Positions 23,788 through 32,886 of a stretch of 64,000 bases of DNA are shown piece after piece. Within the stretch, counting starts at the first letter, position 1; the number at the start of each line of letters is the position of its first letter. Source of the DNA: Qipengyuania xiamenensis (GTDB lineage Bacteria > Pseudomonadota > Alphaproteobacteria > Sphingomonadales > Sphingomonadaceae); contig NZ_JAIGNM010000001.1 of assembly GCF_019711495.1 (NCBI RefSeq), positions 310,001 through 374,000 of the forward strand, read 5' to 3'. Made by a program: the position numbers and the translations under genes. The notes beneath the pieces were generated by a model. The model saw only the letters and a list, made by a program, of their open reading frames with translations, did not search any database and was not told where the DNA came from.

Positions 23788-25643
23788 GATCCTCTCTTCA
23801 GGATTTCGTCCATCTGTTCGCGGAGGACCGGATCCCATTCTGCGCGGAGCTCCTTCACGCGCTTCATCAGCGGTTCGTTCTCGTGATAGGGAATGTCGAG
23901 CCGATAGAGGCTGGCGACTTCGGGCATGAACTTGCGGTCCATTTCCTCCCACGCATCCATCGCCGCCGTTGCCTGCTGGCGATCCATTCCCAGCGCCTCG
24001 TAAGCCGAGCGGCCCATGCGCAGGGAGCTGTCGTAGGTCTCGCGGATGATATCGCGGCAGCCATAGGCCCACAGCTCGTAGACATGGTTGCGATCGATTG
24101 CCCGCGCGATGATGTGGACATCGGGATAATGCTGCGTGACGTGTTTCACGAGGCGGTCGATCTGCTCGCGTTCGTCCATGGCGACGACCAGCAGCTTGGC
24201 CTTTTCGATGCCCGCCGAATGGAGGAGATCGGGCCGCGTGGCATCACCAAAATACGTACGGAAGCCGAACTTGCGCACGATCTCCAGCTGCTTGCTGTCA
24301 TAGTCGATCACGGTGGTGGAATAGCCCGCCGCCTGGATCATGCGATCGACGATGCCGCCGACCCTGCCTCGCCCGGCGATGATGACCTCGTTCTCTTCCT
24401 CGATCGCATCCGCCTCGCGCGCTTCGCCGTCGGTGCAGTAGGCATGCGCGATGACCTTGTCGTAGAGGATGAACAACAGCGGCGTGACGAGCATGGTAAG
24501 CGCAACGATCAGGAGCAGCAGGTCCGCCAGCGCTTCGGGCAATACCGCATTGGCGACCGCAAATGCGATCAGGACGAAGGCGAACTCACCTGCCTGCGGA
24601 AGGCTGAGGCAGAACAGCCAGAGCGCCTGTTTGCGAAGGCCGTAGAGCCAACCCACCACCAGCAGCACGAGAAACTTGGCAGCGATCGTGACGGCGGCCC
24701 AGAAGACCACGTCTTGCCACATCTCGCTTGCGAGGACGAAGTCGATGCCGGCGCCGACGGTGATGAAGAACAGGCCGAGCAACAGTCCCTTGAACGGATT
24801 GATGTCGCTTTCCAGCTCGTGCCGGTATTCGCTGGTTGCCAGCACCACACCCGCGACAAATGCGCCAAGTGCGGGTGATAGACCGACAAGTGACATCAGC
24901 AGCGCTATGCCGATCACAACTCCCAGCGCGGCTGCGGTGAAGAGTTCGCGCAAATTGGCGGCCGCGATGTAACGGAACAGGGGCCGGATCGCGAAAATGC
25001 CGATGGCAATGACGCCAGCGACCGCAGCGACGCGCGATAACGCTGCAAGCCAGACCGGCATGTTGGCCGTAAGGTCGATACCACCGTGACCGTGTCCGCC
25101 GCCTTCACCACCTGCGCCGGCATAGAGCTCGGGCATTGCGAGTATCGGCAGAAGTGCGAGAATGGGGATTACCGCCACGTCCTGCACGAGGAGGACCGAG
25201 AAGCTGGCCTCCCCGCCCTCGCTCTTCATCAGGTTCTTTTCGGTCAGGGTCTGGACGATGATCGCGGTCGATGAGAGCGCGAGGACCATACCCATCGCCA
25301 GTGCCGTCTGCCACGGATTGGCATCGAGCAGCGCGATCCCGGTGATCGCCAGCGTAGTAAGGAGCACTTGCCCTCCCCCGAGGCCCAGCAGCTTGCCGCG
25401 CATGGCCCAGAGGCGTTTGGGTTCCATCTCAAGGCCGATGATGAAGAGCATCATTACCACGCCGAATTCGGCGAAGACCTGCAGGGCTTCGACATCGACG
25501 TTGAGGCCCGCGAGAACCGGACTGATCGCCATGCCGGCGAGCAGGTAGCCGAGGACCGAGCCGAGCCCGAAGCGGCTTGCCAGCGGGACAGCGACGATCC
25601 CGGCCACGAGGATGAGGAAAGCGAGGATCAGGAAACTGGTCAC
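23784..25643 (-). CDS. CPA2 family monovalent cation:proton antiporter (KefB/KefC-like)
   Basis: The 619-residue inner-membrane protein has about twelve membrane segments (residues 1-385), with 'EFGVVMMLFIIGLEM' and 'LGAFVAGVVLA' blocks, then a cytoplasmic RCK/TrkA-N domain from about 415 (IIAGRGRVGGIVDRM, an NAD-binding Rossmann turn). It should exchange K+ or Na+ for H+, gated by nucleotide binding. The last 90 residues form a charged helical tail. It heads an operon with the class IV aminotransferase and the sulfotransferase-like gene. Confidence 0.92.
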   Translation of the reverse strand: MTSFLILAFLILVAGIVAVPLASRFGLGSVLGYLLAGMAISPVLAGLNVDVEALQVFAEFGVVMMLFIIGLEMEPKRLWAMRGKLLGLGGGQVLLTTLAITGIALLDANPWQTALAMGMVLALSSTAIIVQTLTEKNLMKSEGGEASFSVLLVQDVAVIPILALLPILAMPELYAGAGGEGGGHGHGGIDLTANMPVWLAALSRVAAVAGVIAIGIFAIRPLFRYIAAANLRELFTAAALGVVIGIALLMSLVGLSPALGAFVAGVVLATSEYRHELESDINPFKGLLLGLFFITVGAGIDFVLASEMWQDVVFWAAVTIAAKFLVLLVVGWLYGLRKQALWLFCLSLPQAGEFAFVLIAFAVANAVLPEALADLLLLIVALTMLVTPLLFILYDKVIAHAYCTDGEAREADAIEEENEVIIAGRGRVGGIVDRMIQAAGYSTTVIDYDSKQLEIVRKFGFRTYFGDATRPDLLHSAGIEKAKLLVVAMDEREQIDRLVKHVTQHYPDVHIIARAIDRNHVYELWAYGCRDIIRETYDSSLRMGRSAYEALGMDRQQATAAMDAWEEMDRKFMPEVASLYRLDIPYHENEPLMKRVKELRAEWDPVLREQMDEILKRGS

Positions 25644-25671
25644 TGTATTCTCGCCCTCCCCCTATCGAGCA

Positions 25672-27084
25672 TCAGATATGCAGCGCCCTGCCGTAGCTCG
25701 CAAGCACGCTTTCATGCATGCTCTCGCTGATCGTCGGGTGCGGGAAGACGGTGTTCATCAGTTCGGCTTCCGTAGTCTCCAGCGTCTTGCCGACGACGAA
25801 GCCCTGGATCATCTCGGTGACCTCTGCGCCAACCATGTGCGCGCCGAGCAGTTCGCCGGTCTTGGCATCGAACACGGTCTTCACGAAGCCTTCCGCCTCG
25901 CCCAGCGCAATGGCCTTGCCGTTGCCGATGAAGGGGAAGGTGCCTGCCTTGACGGTGTAGCCCGCTTCCTTGGCCTTCGCCTCGGTCAGGCCGACGCTGG
26001 CGATTTGCGGATGGCAATAGGTGCAGCCCGGGATGTTGCCGCGGTCGAGCGGGTGCGGATGGACGTCCTTGTTGCCCAGTTCCTTGGCAATTGCCTCGGC
26101 AGTGGTGACGCCCTCGTGACTCGCCTTGTGCGCAAGCCACGGGCCGGGGGTGCAGTCGCCGATGGCCCAGAGCCCCTTGGACTTGGTGCGGCCATAGTCG
26201 TCGATCTGAATGAAGCCGCGGTCCATCTCGACCAGCTTTTCCAGCCCGACGTTCTCCGTGTTCGGCACGATGCCGATGGCGGTGATGCAGTGGGTGAACT
26301 CGGTCTCCGAAACCTTGCCGTCCTTGGCCTTGACCTTGGCCTTCACGCCCTTGTCCGACACCTCGAGCGCTTCCACACCCGCGCCGGTCATGATGGTCAT
26401 GCCCTGCTTGGTCAGGCTCTTTTCGAGGAAGGCGGAGACGTCCTTGTCTTCCACCGGCACGATCCGGTCGAGCATTTCGACCACGGTCACGTCGCAGCCC
26501 ATGTCGTTGTAGAAGCTGGCGAACTCAATGCCGATCGCGCCCGAACCGATCACGAGCAACTTCTTCGGCATCTCGGGCGGGGTCATTGCGTGGCGATAGG
26601 TCCACACGCGCTTGCCGTCGGCAGGGGCGAACGGCAGGTCACGGGCGCGCGCGCCGGTGGCGACGATAATGTGCTTGGCGGTGAGGTTTTCCTCGCCCTT
26701 CTCGCCCTTCAGGGTGAGGCTGGTCGGGCCGGTCAGCGTGCCGGTCCCCATGTGCACCGTTATCTTGTTCTTCTTCATCAGGTGCGTAACGCCTTGGTTG
26801 AGCTGCTTGGCTACGCCGCGGCTGCGCTTCACCACCGCTTCGAGGTCGGCTTCGATCTTGCCCGCGATCTTGAGGCCATAGTCGCTCGCGTGCTGGGCAT
26901 AGTGCAGGATCTCCGCCGAGCGCAGCAGCGCCTTGGTCGGGATGCAGCCCCAGTTCAAACAGATGCCGCCGAGCAGTTCGCGTTCGACGATGGCGGTCTT
27001 CAGGCCCAGCTGCGCGCAGCGGATCGCCGCGACATAGCCGCCGGGTCCGGAGCCGAGAACGATGACGTCGTATTGGGTAGCCAT
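25672..27084 (-). CDS. lpdA: Dihydrolipoyl dehydrogenase (E3)
   Basis: The 470-residue flavoprotein reoxidises the lipoyl groups of 2-oxoacid dehydrogenase complexes with NAD+. The FAD-binding turn GSGPGGYVAA is at 11-20, the redox pair is C42-LNWG-C47, the NAD turn 'VIGSGAIGIEF' lies in the middle, and the C-terminal 'FPHPTISESMHE' carries the catalytic His-Glu dyad. It follows the pdhC gene on the same strand, separated by two small genes and a 169-bp gap. Confidence 0.96.
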   Translation of the reverse strand: MATQYDVIVLGSGPGGYVAAIRCAQLGLKTAIVERELLGGICLNWGCIPTKALLRSAEILHYAQHASDYGLKIAGKIEADLEAVVKRSRGVAKQLNQGVTHLMKKNKITVHMGTGTLTGPTSLTLKGEKGEENLTAKHIIVATGARARDLPFAPADGKRVWTYRHAMTPPEMPKKLLVIGSGAIGIEFASFYNDMGCDVTVVEMLDRIVPVEDKDVSAFLEKSLTKQGMTIMTGAGVEALEVSDKGVKAKVKAKDGKVSETEFTHCITAIGIVPNTENVGLEKLVEMDRGFIQIDDYGRTKSKGLWAIGDCTPGPWLAHKASHEGVTTAEAIAKELGNKDVHPHPLDRGNIPGCTYCHPQIASVGLTEAKAKEAGYTVKAGTFPFIGNGKAIALGEAEGFVKTVFDAKTGELLGAHMVGAEVTEMIQGFVVGKTLETTEAELMNTVFPHPTISESMHESVLASYGRALHI

Positions 27085-27253
27085 TTTGATTTAGCCTTCG
27101 GTTGGTCCGACAGGATGAAACGGATGGAACACGGTCCTGGCGCTAAAAAGCGCGGGAAGGTCGCGAGGGGAAACGGAATAGGTATTCGGGTGCGGGATGA
27201 CGGCGCCGATCATGCGGGCACCATGCCATGCAGCCGCGTGTCTAGGACAGCGC

Positions 27254-27631
27254 TCATGCCCAGCGCTCCGCAACCGCGCGGGGACGGTTGTTCTCGTCGA
27301 GCAGCACGAATTTGAACGTGCCCTGCGCCACTTTGGTCTCGGCCTCGCCATTACGCTCGCGGGCGATGGCTTCGGCGGTGATGGTGAGCGAGGTGTTTCC
27401 GGTCGCCGCGATCTCGCAGTAAACCGACAGTTCGTCGCCCACCTGCATCGCGCCGGGGAAGGCGAAATCGGTGGCCGAGACGACCACCGCCTTGCCCTTC
27501 CCCTCGCGGCTCGCGAGCGAACCTGCGCCAAGTGCCATCTGGCTCATCAGCCACCCGCCGAACACCCCGCCATAGGGGTTGGTGTCGGCAGGCATGGCCG
27601 TGACGCGGATGAGGGGCTGGCGGTCAGTCAT
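27254..27631 (-). CDS. Acyl-CoA thioesterase (hotdog fold, YciA-like)
   Basis: The 125-residue protein has the hotdog-fold core 'NPYGGVFGGWLMSQM', with the Asp/Asn at the start of the long helix replaced by GG(W), and a hydrophobic strand set typical of YciA/acyl-CoA hydrolases that cleave acyl-CoA esters in the cytoplasm. It overlaps the hypothetical gene upstream by 8 bp, so the two are coupled. Its place between pdhC and lpdA suggests a role in acetyl/acyl-CoA balance (inference). Confidence 0.85.
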   Translation of the reverse strand: MTDRQPLIRVTAMPADTNPYGGVFGGWLMSQMALGAGSLASREGKGKAVVVSATDFAFPGAMQVGDELSVYCEIAATGNTSLTITAEAIARERNGEAETKVAQGTFKFVLLDENNRPRAVAERWA

Positions 27632-28124
27632 CGCTAGTAACCTTTGGCGGTAGAATTGCTTGCAATTCTTCGGGTACTTTCACGTCGAACCGCTCAGCAA
27701 CGAATGCCAAATGCAGGCCATAGCCAGACCGCAAGCGCCCTAGAGCATCTTGGAAATCCATGCTCCCGCCCATTCCGTCCAAATGCCACCCGTCTAGAGG
27801 ACGATCGTCTTTCAAATCTAAGCGGTTCATGAACTCACGCGCCCCAGCGCGCATTGCTCTGATGTGCTTACGGAGAACGGAATTCTGACCTAACTTCGAT
27901 GCTAATTCAAAGAGGCACGAGCGAATGTCGATAATCGATTCAACGCAATGGCGAGGGTCCTCTGCGTAATATGGATTGTAAAGAACCCTTCGATCCTCGA
28001 GATACAGCATCAACTTGTTGGCAATGTCCCGTTCCGACTCCGTGGCAGTCCATTGCGCGCCAAAAATAGGCGTAGAGAACCCGGTCAATCGGGAAGCGAA
28101 CTGTTTCAGACGCGGTGCCGTCAA
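27624..28124 (-). CDS. Hypothetical protein inserted in the pyruvate dehydrogenase operon
   Basis: The 166-residue protein has the block '[14 protein letters not shown]' near its N-terminus and '[13 protein letters not shown]' further on, features I associate with a family of uncharacterised bacterial proteins (DUF6650-like), usually found in variable regions; it is mostly helical and has no signal or membrane segment. Its ATG overlaps the pdhC stop by 4 bp. The base composition is visibly lower in GC than in the genes around it and codon use is less biased, so it is a likely later insertion that was stitched into the operon without breaking translation. Confidence 0.75.
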   Translation of the reverse strand: MTAPRLKQFASRLTGFSTPIFGAQWTATESERDIANKLMLYLEDRRVLYNPYYAEDPRHCVESIIDIRSCLFELASKLGQNSVLRKHIRAMRAGAREFMNRLDLKDDRPLDGWHLDGMGGSMDFQDALGRLRSGYGLHLAFVAERFDVKVPEELQAILPPKVTSDD

Positions 28125-29416
28125 ACCAGCAGCCCCATCGGGTTTTCGACCAGCTGCTGGAAGGCCTGCATGAATTGTGCACCGTCCGCGCCGTCGATGG
28201 CGCGGTGGTCGAAGCTGCCGGTGGCGCTCATCACGGTGGCGACGCCCAGTGCGCCGTCGATGACGTAAGGACGCTGCTCGCCTGCGCCGACCGCGAGGAT
28301 CATCGCCTGCGGCGGGTTGATCACCGCGTCGAACTGCTTGGTGCCGAACATGCCGAGGTTGGAGAGCGAGGCGGTGCCGCCCTGGAATTCATGCGGCTGC
28401 AGCTTGCCGTCGCGTGCCTTGCCCGCAAGCTCCTTCATCTCGGTGCTGATCTGCGCGAGGCCCTTGCGGCCCGCATCGCGGATGATCGGGGTGATGAGGC
28501 CCGAAGGCGCGGCCACGGCGACCGAGATATCCTCGCGCGTGTACTGGTAGAGCTCGTCGCCCTGGAAGCTGACATTGCACAGCGGCACACGCTGCAGCGC
28601 GCGGGCCTGCGCCTTGATCAGCAGGTCGTTGACCGACAGCTTGATGCCGTCCGCTTCGAGGCTCTTGTTGAGTTCGCTGCGCAGCTTGAGCAGCGCGTCG
28701 AGGCGCACGTCCACGGTGAGGTAGATGTGCGGGATGGTCTGCTTCGCCTCGGTCAGGCGGCGCGCGATGACCTTGCGGACATTGTTGAGCTTCTGCGCTT
28801 CGTAAGGCGCATCGAGATCGCCGCCCATGGTGGCGGGCTTGGCCGGAGCGGGCGAGGATGCGGCAGCAGCTTCCTTGGCAGGCGCAGCGCCGGGCTTCGC
28901 ATCCTCGACATCCGCCTTCACGATGCGGCCGTTCGGACCCGAACCGGTGATTGTCGAAAGATCGAGACCCTTCTGCTCCGCGATACGGCGAGCGAGAGGG
29001 CTGGCCTTGATGCGGTTGCCATCATCGCTCTTCGGTGCAGCGGGAGCAGGTGATGCGGCAGGAGCGGGAGCAGGCGCAGGTGCAGCCTCTTCCTTCGCTT
29101 CGGCAGGCTTCTCAGCAGGAGCAGGAGCCGCATCGCCCGACGGTGCCGCAGCAGCAGCCTCGTCCAGATCCTCGCCTTCCTCGGCGAGCATGGCGATGAC
29201 CGTGCCGACCTTGACGCCCTCGGTGCCTTCCTCGACCGCAATCGAGGCGATCGTGCCTTCATCGACGGCTTCGAATTCCATCGTTGCCTTGTCGGTTTCG
29301 ATCTCGGCCATGATGTCACCGGCGGAAACGGTATCACCCGGCTTCACCAGCCACTTGGCGAGCGTGCCCTCTTCCATGGTGGGCGACAGGGCGGGCATCT
29401 TGATCGGCGTGGGCAT
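28121..29416 (-). CDS. pdhC: Dihydrolipoamide acetyltransferase, pyruvate dehydrogenase E2
   Basis: The 431-residue protein is the core of the pyruvate dehydrogenase complex, moving acetyl groups from lipoate to CoA. One lipoyl domain (1-77; lipoylated K43 in ETDKATME), an Ala/Pro/Glu-rich linker (about 80-130), an E1/E3-binding domain (about 131-167, [12 protein letters not shown]) and the catalytic domain with DHRAIDG (His about 404) are visible in order. The E1 genes are not in the window downstream or upstream, and the gene starts 129 bp from the divergent universal stress gene, so it may have its own promoter. Confidence 0.95.
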   Translation of the reverse strand: MPTPIKMPALSPTMEEGTLAKWLVKPGDTVSAGDIMAEIETDKATMEFEAVDEGTIASIAVEEGTEGVKVGTVIAMLAEEGEDLDEAAAAAPSGDAAPAPAEKPAEAKEEAAPAPAPAPAASPAPAAPKSDDGNRIKASPLARRIAEQKGLDLSTITGSGPNGRIVKADVEDAKPGAAPAKEAAAASSPAPAKPATMGGDLDAPYEAQKLNNVRKVIARRLTEAKQTIPHIYLTVDVRLDALLKLRSELNKSLEADGIKLSVNDLLIKAQARALQRVPLCNVSFQGDELYQYTREDISVAVAAPSGLITPIIRDAGRKGLAQISTEMKELAGKARDGKLQPHEFQGGTASLSNLGMFGTKQFDAVINPPQAMILAVGAGEQRPYVIDGALGVATVMSATGSFDHRAIDGADGAQFMQAFQQLVENPMGLLV

Positions 29417-29545
29417 GGTTTGACGTTACGTCCTCGCTGGGAATGTGTTGCGCCGGTCTCTGGCCAATTTGGCGCGGAGCCGCAAGGTCCTTGCGCAGAA
29501 TACGAATTAGCTTGTAGTCGGTGCCCCTCGGAGGGAGCCGGACTT

Positions 29546-29998
29546 ATGCGAATATACCTCGTCGTGATGGACGAAACGGAAGAGGCCAAGCAGGCCCTGC
29601 GCTTCGCCTCGCTGCGCGCGATGAAGACCGGCGGATCGGTGCACATCCTCGCCCTCGTGCCGCAACAGACATTCAACGCATTCGGCGGGGTGCAGGCAAC
29701 CATCGAACAGGAAGCGCGCGAACGCGCCGAGGTAATGGCCAATAACGCAGCGGGCAACATCTTCGGCGAGATGGGCAAGATGCCGGTGATCACCGTGCGT
29801 CCGGGATCACCGGCCGAAGTTATCCGCAGCTATATCGAGGAACACGGTTCGATCGCCGCGCTCGTGCTCGGCACGGCGACTGACGGCGGCAAGGACCCGC
29901 TCGTCACCCACTTCGCCGCTCATGCGAATAGCCTGCCCTGCCCGCTCTATATCGTGCCGGGCAAGCTCAGCCGCGAGGAACTAGACGAGCTGGCCTGA
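29546..29998 (+). CDS. Universal stress protein UspA family
   Basis: The ATG at 29546 follows a strong GGAGGGAG site and gives 150 residues; the open frame upstream to 29420 is not supported by an SD. The alpha/beta fold of the UspA family is recognisable: strand 'MRIYLVVMDETEEA' at the start and 'IAALVLGTATDGG', then 'LPCPLYIVPG' at the end. Members act in stress survival in the cytoplasm. The gene is divergent from pdhC and convergent with the peroxiredoxin-like gene, so it is a single transcription unit. Confidence 0.9.
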   Translation: MRIYLVVMDETEEAKQALRFASLRAMKTGGSVHILALVPQQTFNAFGGVQATIEQEARERAEVMANNAAGNIFGEMGKMPVITVRPGSPAEVIRSYIEEHGSIAALVLGTATDGGKDPLVTHFAAHANSLPCPLYIVPGKLSREELDELA

Positions 29999-30002
29999 TC
30001 GC

Positions 30003-30518
30003 TCAGGTCAGCGTGCCGCGCGTTGGGTAATCATTCTCCAGCGTGAAGGTCAGGCCGCTCAGCAAATCATCGAGATCGGGACGCGTAAAGGGCGCGTTCT
30101 GCACCACTGCGAAATGCAAGGTGCCATCGGGCTTCACGAGGAACAGGCCCGGCTCGCTGAACGTGTCGGGTTCCTCGCTGCCTTCGCGCTTTTCCGAAAT
30201 GTAGAGGCCCCATTCGCGGGCCTTCTGCTCGGTCATCGAATGGGCGAGCGGGACGTCGCCAGTGTCCCATTCCTCGTGCGAGACAGCAGCACGCTCGGGA
30301 CTGTCCATCGACACTGCGAAGACGTTGATCCCCTTATCGGTGAAGCCGGACAGCTTGCTGCCCAGTTCGGTCAGATATTTCTTGCAGATCGGGCAATGCT
30401 TGCCGCGATAGAAGACCAGCATGGTGAAGGCATCGGGCGACTGCTTCGACAGTTCGAAGCGCGCATCGATAGTCAGCGGCAGGTCGAGGTCGGGGACTTT
30501 CTGTCCGGGAATGAGCAT
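30003..30518 (-). CDS. Peroxiredoxin-like thiol protein (AhpC/TSA family)
   Basis: The 171-residue thioredoxin-fold protein carries the motif 'VFYRGKHCPICKKYL', a CPIC active site instead of the single peroxidatic Cys of typical peroxiredoxins, so it may be a thiol-disulfide or redox sensor protein rather than a plain peroxidase. No signal peptide. It ends 4 bp from the universal stress gene, in convergent orientation. Confidence 0.85.
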   Translation of the reverse strand: MLIPGQKVPDLDLPLTIDARFELSKQSPDAFTMLVFYRGKHCPICKKYLTELGSKLSGFTDKGINVFAVSMDSPERAAVSHEEWDTGDVPLAHSMTEQKAREWGLYISEKREGSEEPDTFSEPGLFLVKPDGTLHFAVVQNAPFTRPDLDDLLSGLTFTLENDYPTRGTLT

Positions 30519-30570
30519 GGATCATTTCTCCTTTGCCCATTCAATGGAGAGGCCACCGCCTGCGTTCCGC

Positions 30571-32874
30571 CTACTTCTTCTTCCGACCCTGGTGACGGAT
30601 ATTGCCCGGCCTTCCGCGCTGGCCCTGCTGGTGCTTTTGCCGCGGAGCGCCCTGCCCCTTCTTGAAATGTTTCTTCTTCGGCGGCGGACGGTTGCCGCGC
30701 TTTTCGATGGGCGCGCCCTCGCCATCCGGCAGTTCGAATTTGAGCGCACCCGTCAGGGCGTTGGACTCAGCCAGCCTCAACTTCAGCCTGTCCCCCACGG
30801 CATAGGTCGTGCCCGTGTTCTCGCCAACGAGTTCGCGCGCGCCTTCGTCGTAGCGGAAGTATTCGCGGCCCAGCGTCGTGACCGGGACCAGCCCGTCACC
30901 ACCGAGCTTCTCGATCGTGGCGAAGAAACCGAAGCCCTGCACACCGGTGATGCGCGTGTCGAAGACCTCGCCCACGCGGCCCGAGAGCCATGCCGCGACA
31001 TAGCGGTCGATCGTGTCACGCTCTGCCTCCATCGCGCGACGTTCGGTCTGGCTGATCGCATCGGTGATCTGGTTCAGCGCGGTACGATCACGGTCCGAAA
31101 GCCCCGAGCCGTCGGGTATCTTGCCCTTGGGTGCAGGCTGTTCGAGCTTGTAGGAATCGACCAGCGCGCGATGGACCAGCAGGTCGGCATAGCGCCGGAT
31201 TGGCGAAGTGAAGTGGGCATAGCTGCCCAGCGCCAAGCCGAAGTGACCCGAGTTCGCAGGGCCGTAATAGGCCTGCGTCTGGCTGCGCAGGACGGCCTCC
31301 ATGATCAGCGCCTTTTCCGCCGGATCGGAGATATCCTTGAGCATGCGGTTGAAGAGGCCCGGCGTGATGACCTGCCCCATGGCGAAACTGCGGCCTTGGC
31401 TGGCGAGGTATTCCTTGAACGCCATCAGCTTTTCGCGGCTCGGCGTCTCGTGGATGCGATAGACCACCGGTGCGGCCTTCTCTTCGAGCGCCTTGGCCGC
31501 TGCGACATTGGCCGCGATCATGAAATCTTCGACCACGCGGTGCGCGTCGAGGCGTTCGCGCACGGCGATTTCCTCGATCTTGCCTTCGTCGTTCAGGCGA
31601 ACCTGCCGTTCGGGCAGTTCCAGATCGAGCGGATCACGAGCCTCGCGCGCCTTGTGGAGCAGCTTCCACGCGCCCCACAGGTTCTTGAGCACCTCATCGG
31701 CGCTGTCATCGTCGATGGCCTTCTGCGCATCTTCATAGGCGATGTTTGCAGCAAGCCGCACGATGGCGCGGGTGAAGCGCCACTTGGTGACCTTACCCTC
31801 AGGCGAAATGCGGATGTGGCAGGCCATCGCCGCCCGGTCCTCGTTCTCGACCAGCGAGCAGACGTCTGCCGAAAGGATTTCGGGCAACATGGGCACGACG
31901 CGGTCGGGGAAATAGACCGAGTTGCCCCGCTTGCGGGCTTCCTTGTCCAGCGCGCCGCCCGGCCGGACGTAGAACGACACGTCCGCAATCGCGACGATAG
32001 CCTTGTAGCCACCCTCGCCATCGGGCTCGGCCCAGATCGCGTCATCGTGGTCACGCGCGTCGGCGGGATCGATGGCCACGATGGGCACATCGCGCAGATC
32101 TTCGCGCTTCTCCTCGCTTAGCGGGAGTTCGGCCACGCGCTGCGCTTCTTCCAGCGCCTCTTCGGGGAAAATGTGCGGGATGCCGTGCTTGGCGATGGCA
32201 ATGAGGCTGAAGCTCTTGGGGGCGAGCGGATCGCCAATCACTTCGACGACCTTCACCTTGGCGCGCGGCGATTTGCCCATGGGCTCGGCAAGCACGAGCT
32301 CGCCTTCCTTGGCTTCTCCGAGATCGCCGATGGGTGAGGAATTGCGGACGCGCTTGTCCACCGGGGCGAGCCAGGGCTTGCCGCTGCCGTCCATCTCGAC
32401 GACGCCCATCAGGCCCTCGGTCCGCGCAGGCAGCTTTTTCATCGGGTGGGCAATCCAGCCCTTCCCGCGCTCCTCGGTCCGGCCGAGGAAACGGTCGCCT
32501 CGCTTGAGGGCGGCAACTTTCTTGCTTTCCTTGACGACGACCCGAGGCGGCTTGTCGGGGGCATCCGGAGACCATGCCTCAGGCACGGCAATCGGCTCGC
32601 CATCCTCGATCTCGACGACCTTGAGCACGGTTACCTTGGGCAATCCGCCCATCTTGTGAAATGCGGTCTTCCTGCCGTCGATAAGGCCTTCTTCGGCCAT
32701 CTCCTTGAGGCGTTTCTTGAGCGCGATCTTTTCCTGCCCCTTGATGCCGAAGGCCTTGGCGATTTCGCGCTTGCCTGCGGGACGATCGGAGCTCTGGATG
32801 AATTCGAGTATCTGTGTTTTCGACGGAAGACCCTGCGGCCTTCCGGTCCTGTTCTGTTTTTTCATGCGCGTCAT
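30571..32874 (-). CDS. rnr: Ribonuclease R
   Basis: The 767-residue 3'-5' exoribonuclease degrades structured RNA. After an N-terminal winged helix (about 15-75) and cold-shock-like domains, the RNB catalytic domain shows the acidic metal site 'IAIDPADARDHDDAIW'; an S1 domain follows near residues 640-720 and the tail is Lys/Arg/Gln-rich, as in family members. It is separated by only about 12 bp from the M28 peptidase gene upstream and may share its transcript. Confidence 0.95.
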   Translation of the reverse strand: MTRMKKQNRTGRPQGLPSKTQILEFIQSSDRPAGKREIAKAFGIKGQEKIALKKRLKEMAEEGLIDGRKTAFHKMGGLPKVTVLKVVEIEDGEPIAVPEAWSPDAPDKPPRVVVKESKKVAALKRGDRFLGRTEERGKGWIAHPMKKLPARTEGLMGVVEMDGSGKPWLAPVDKRVRNSSPIGDLGEAKEGELVLAEPMGKSPRAKVKVVEVIGDPLAPKSFSLIAIAKHGIPHIFPEEALEEAQRVAELPLSEEKREDLRDVPIVAIDPADARDHDDAIWAEPDGEGGYKAIVAIADVSFYVRPGGALDKEARKRGNSVYFPDRVVPMLPEILSADVCSLVENEDRAAMACHIRISPEGKVTKWRFTRAIVRLAANIAYEDAQKAIDDDSADEVLKNLWGAWKLLHKAREARDPLDLELPERQVRLNDEGKIEEIAVRERLDAHRVVEDFMIAANVAAAKALEEKAAPVVYRIHETPSREKLMAFKEYLASQGRSFAMGQVITPGLFNRMLKDISDPAEKALIMEAVLRSQTQAYYGPANSGHFGLALGSYAHFTSPIRRYADLLVHRALVDSYKLEQPAPKGKIPDGSGLSDRDRTALNQITDAISQTERRAMEAERDTIDRYVAAWLSGRVGEVFDTRITGVQGFGFFATIEKLGGDGLVPVTTLGREYFRYDEGARELVGENTGTTYAVGDRLKLRLAESNALTGALKFELPDGEGAPIEKRGNRPPPKKKHFKKGQGAPRQKHQQGQRGRPGNIRHQGRKKK

Positions 32875-32886
32875 ATGGGGACGCGC

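Noticed and set aside
25612-27315. Long plus-strand open frame opposite lpdA
   Set aside because: Shadow of lpdA with typical low-complexity antisense composition.
30421-32121. Plus-strand open frame opposite rnr
   Set aside because: Shadow of ribonuclease R; no family likeness.
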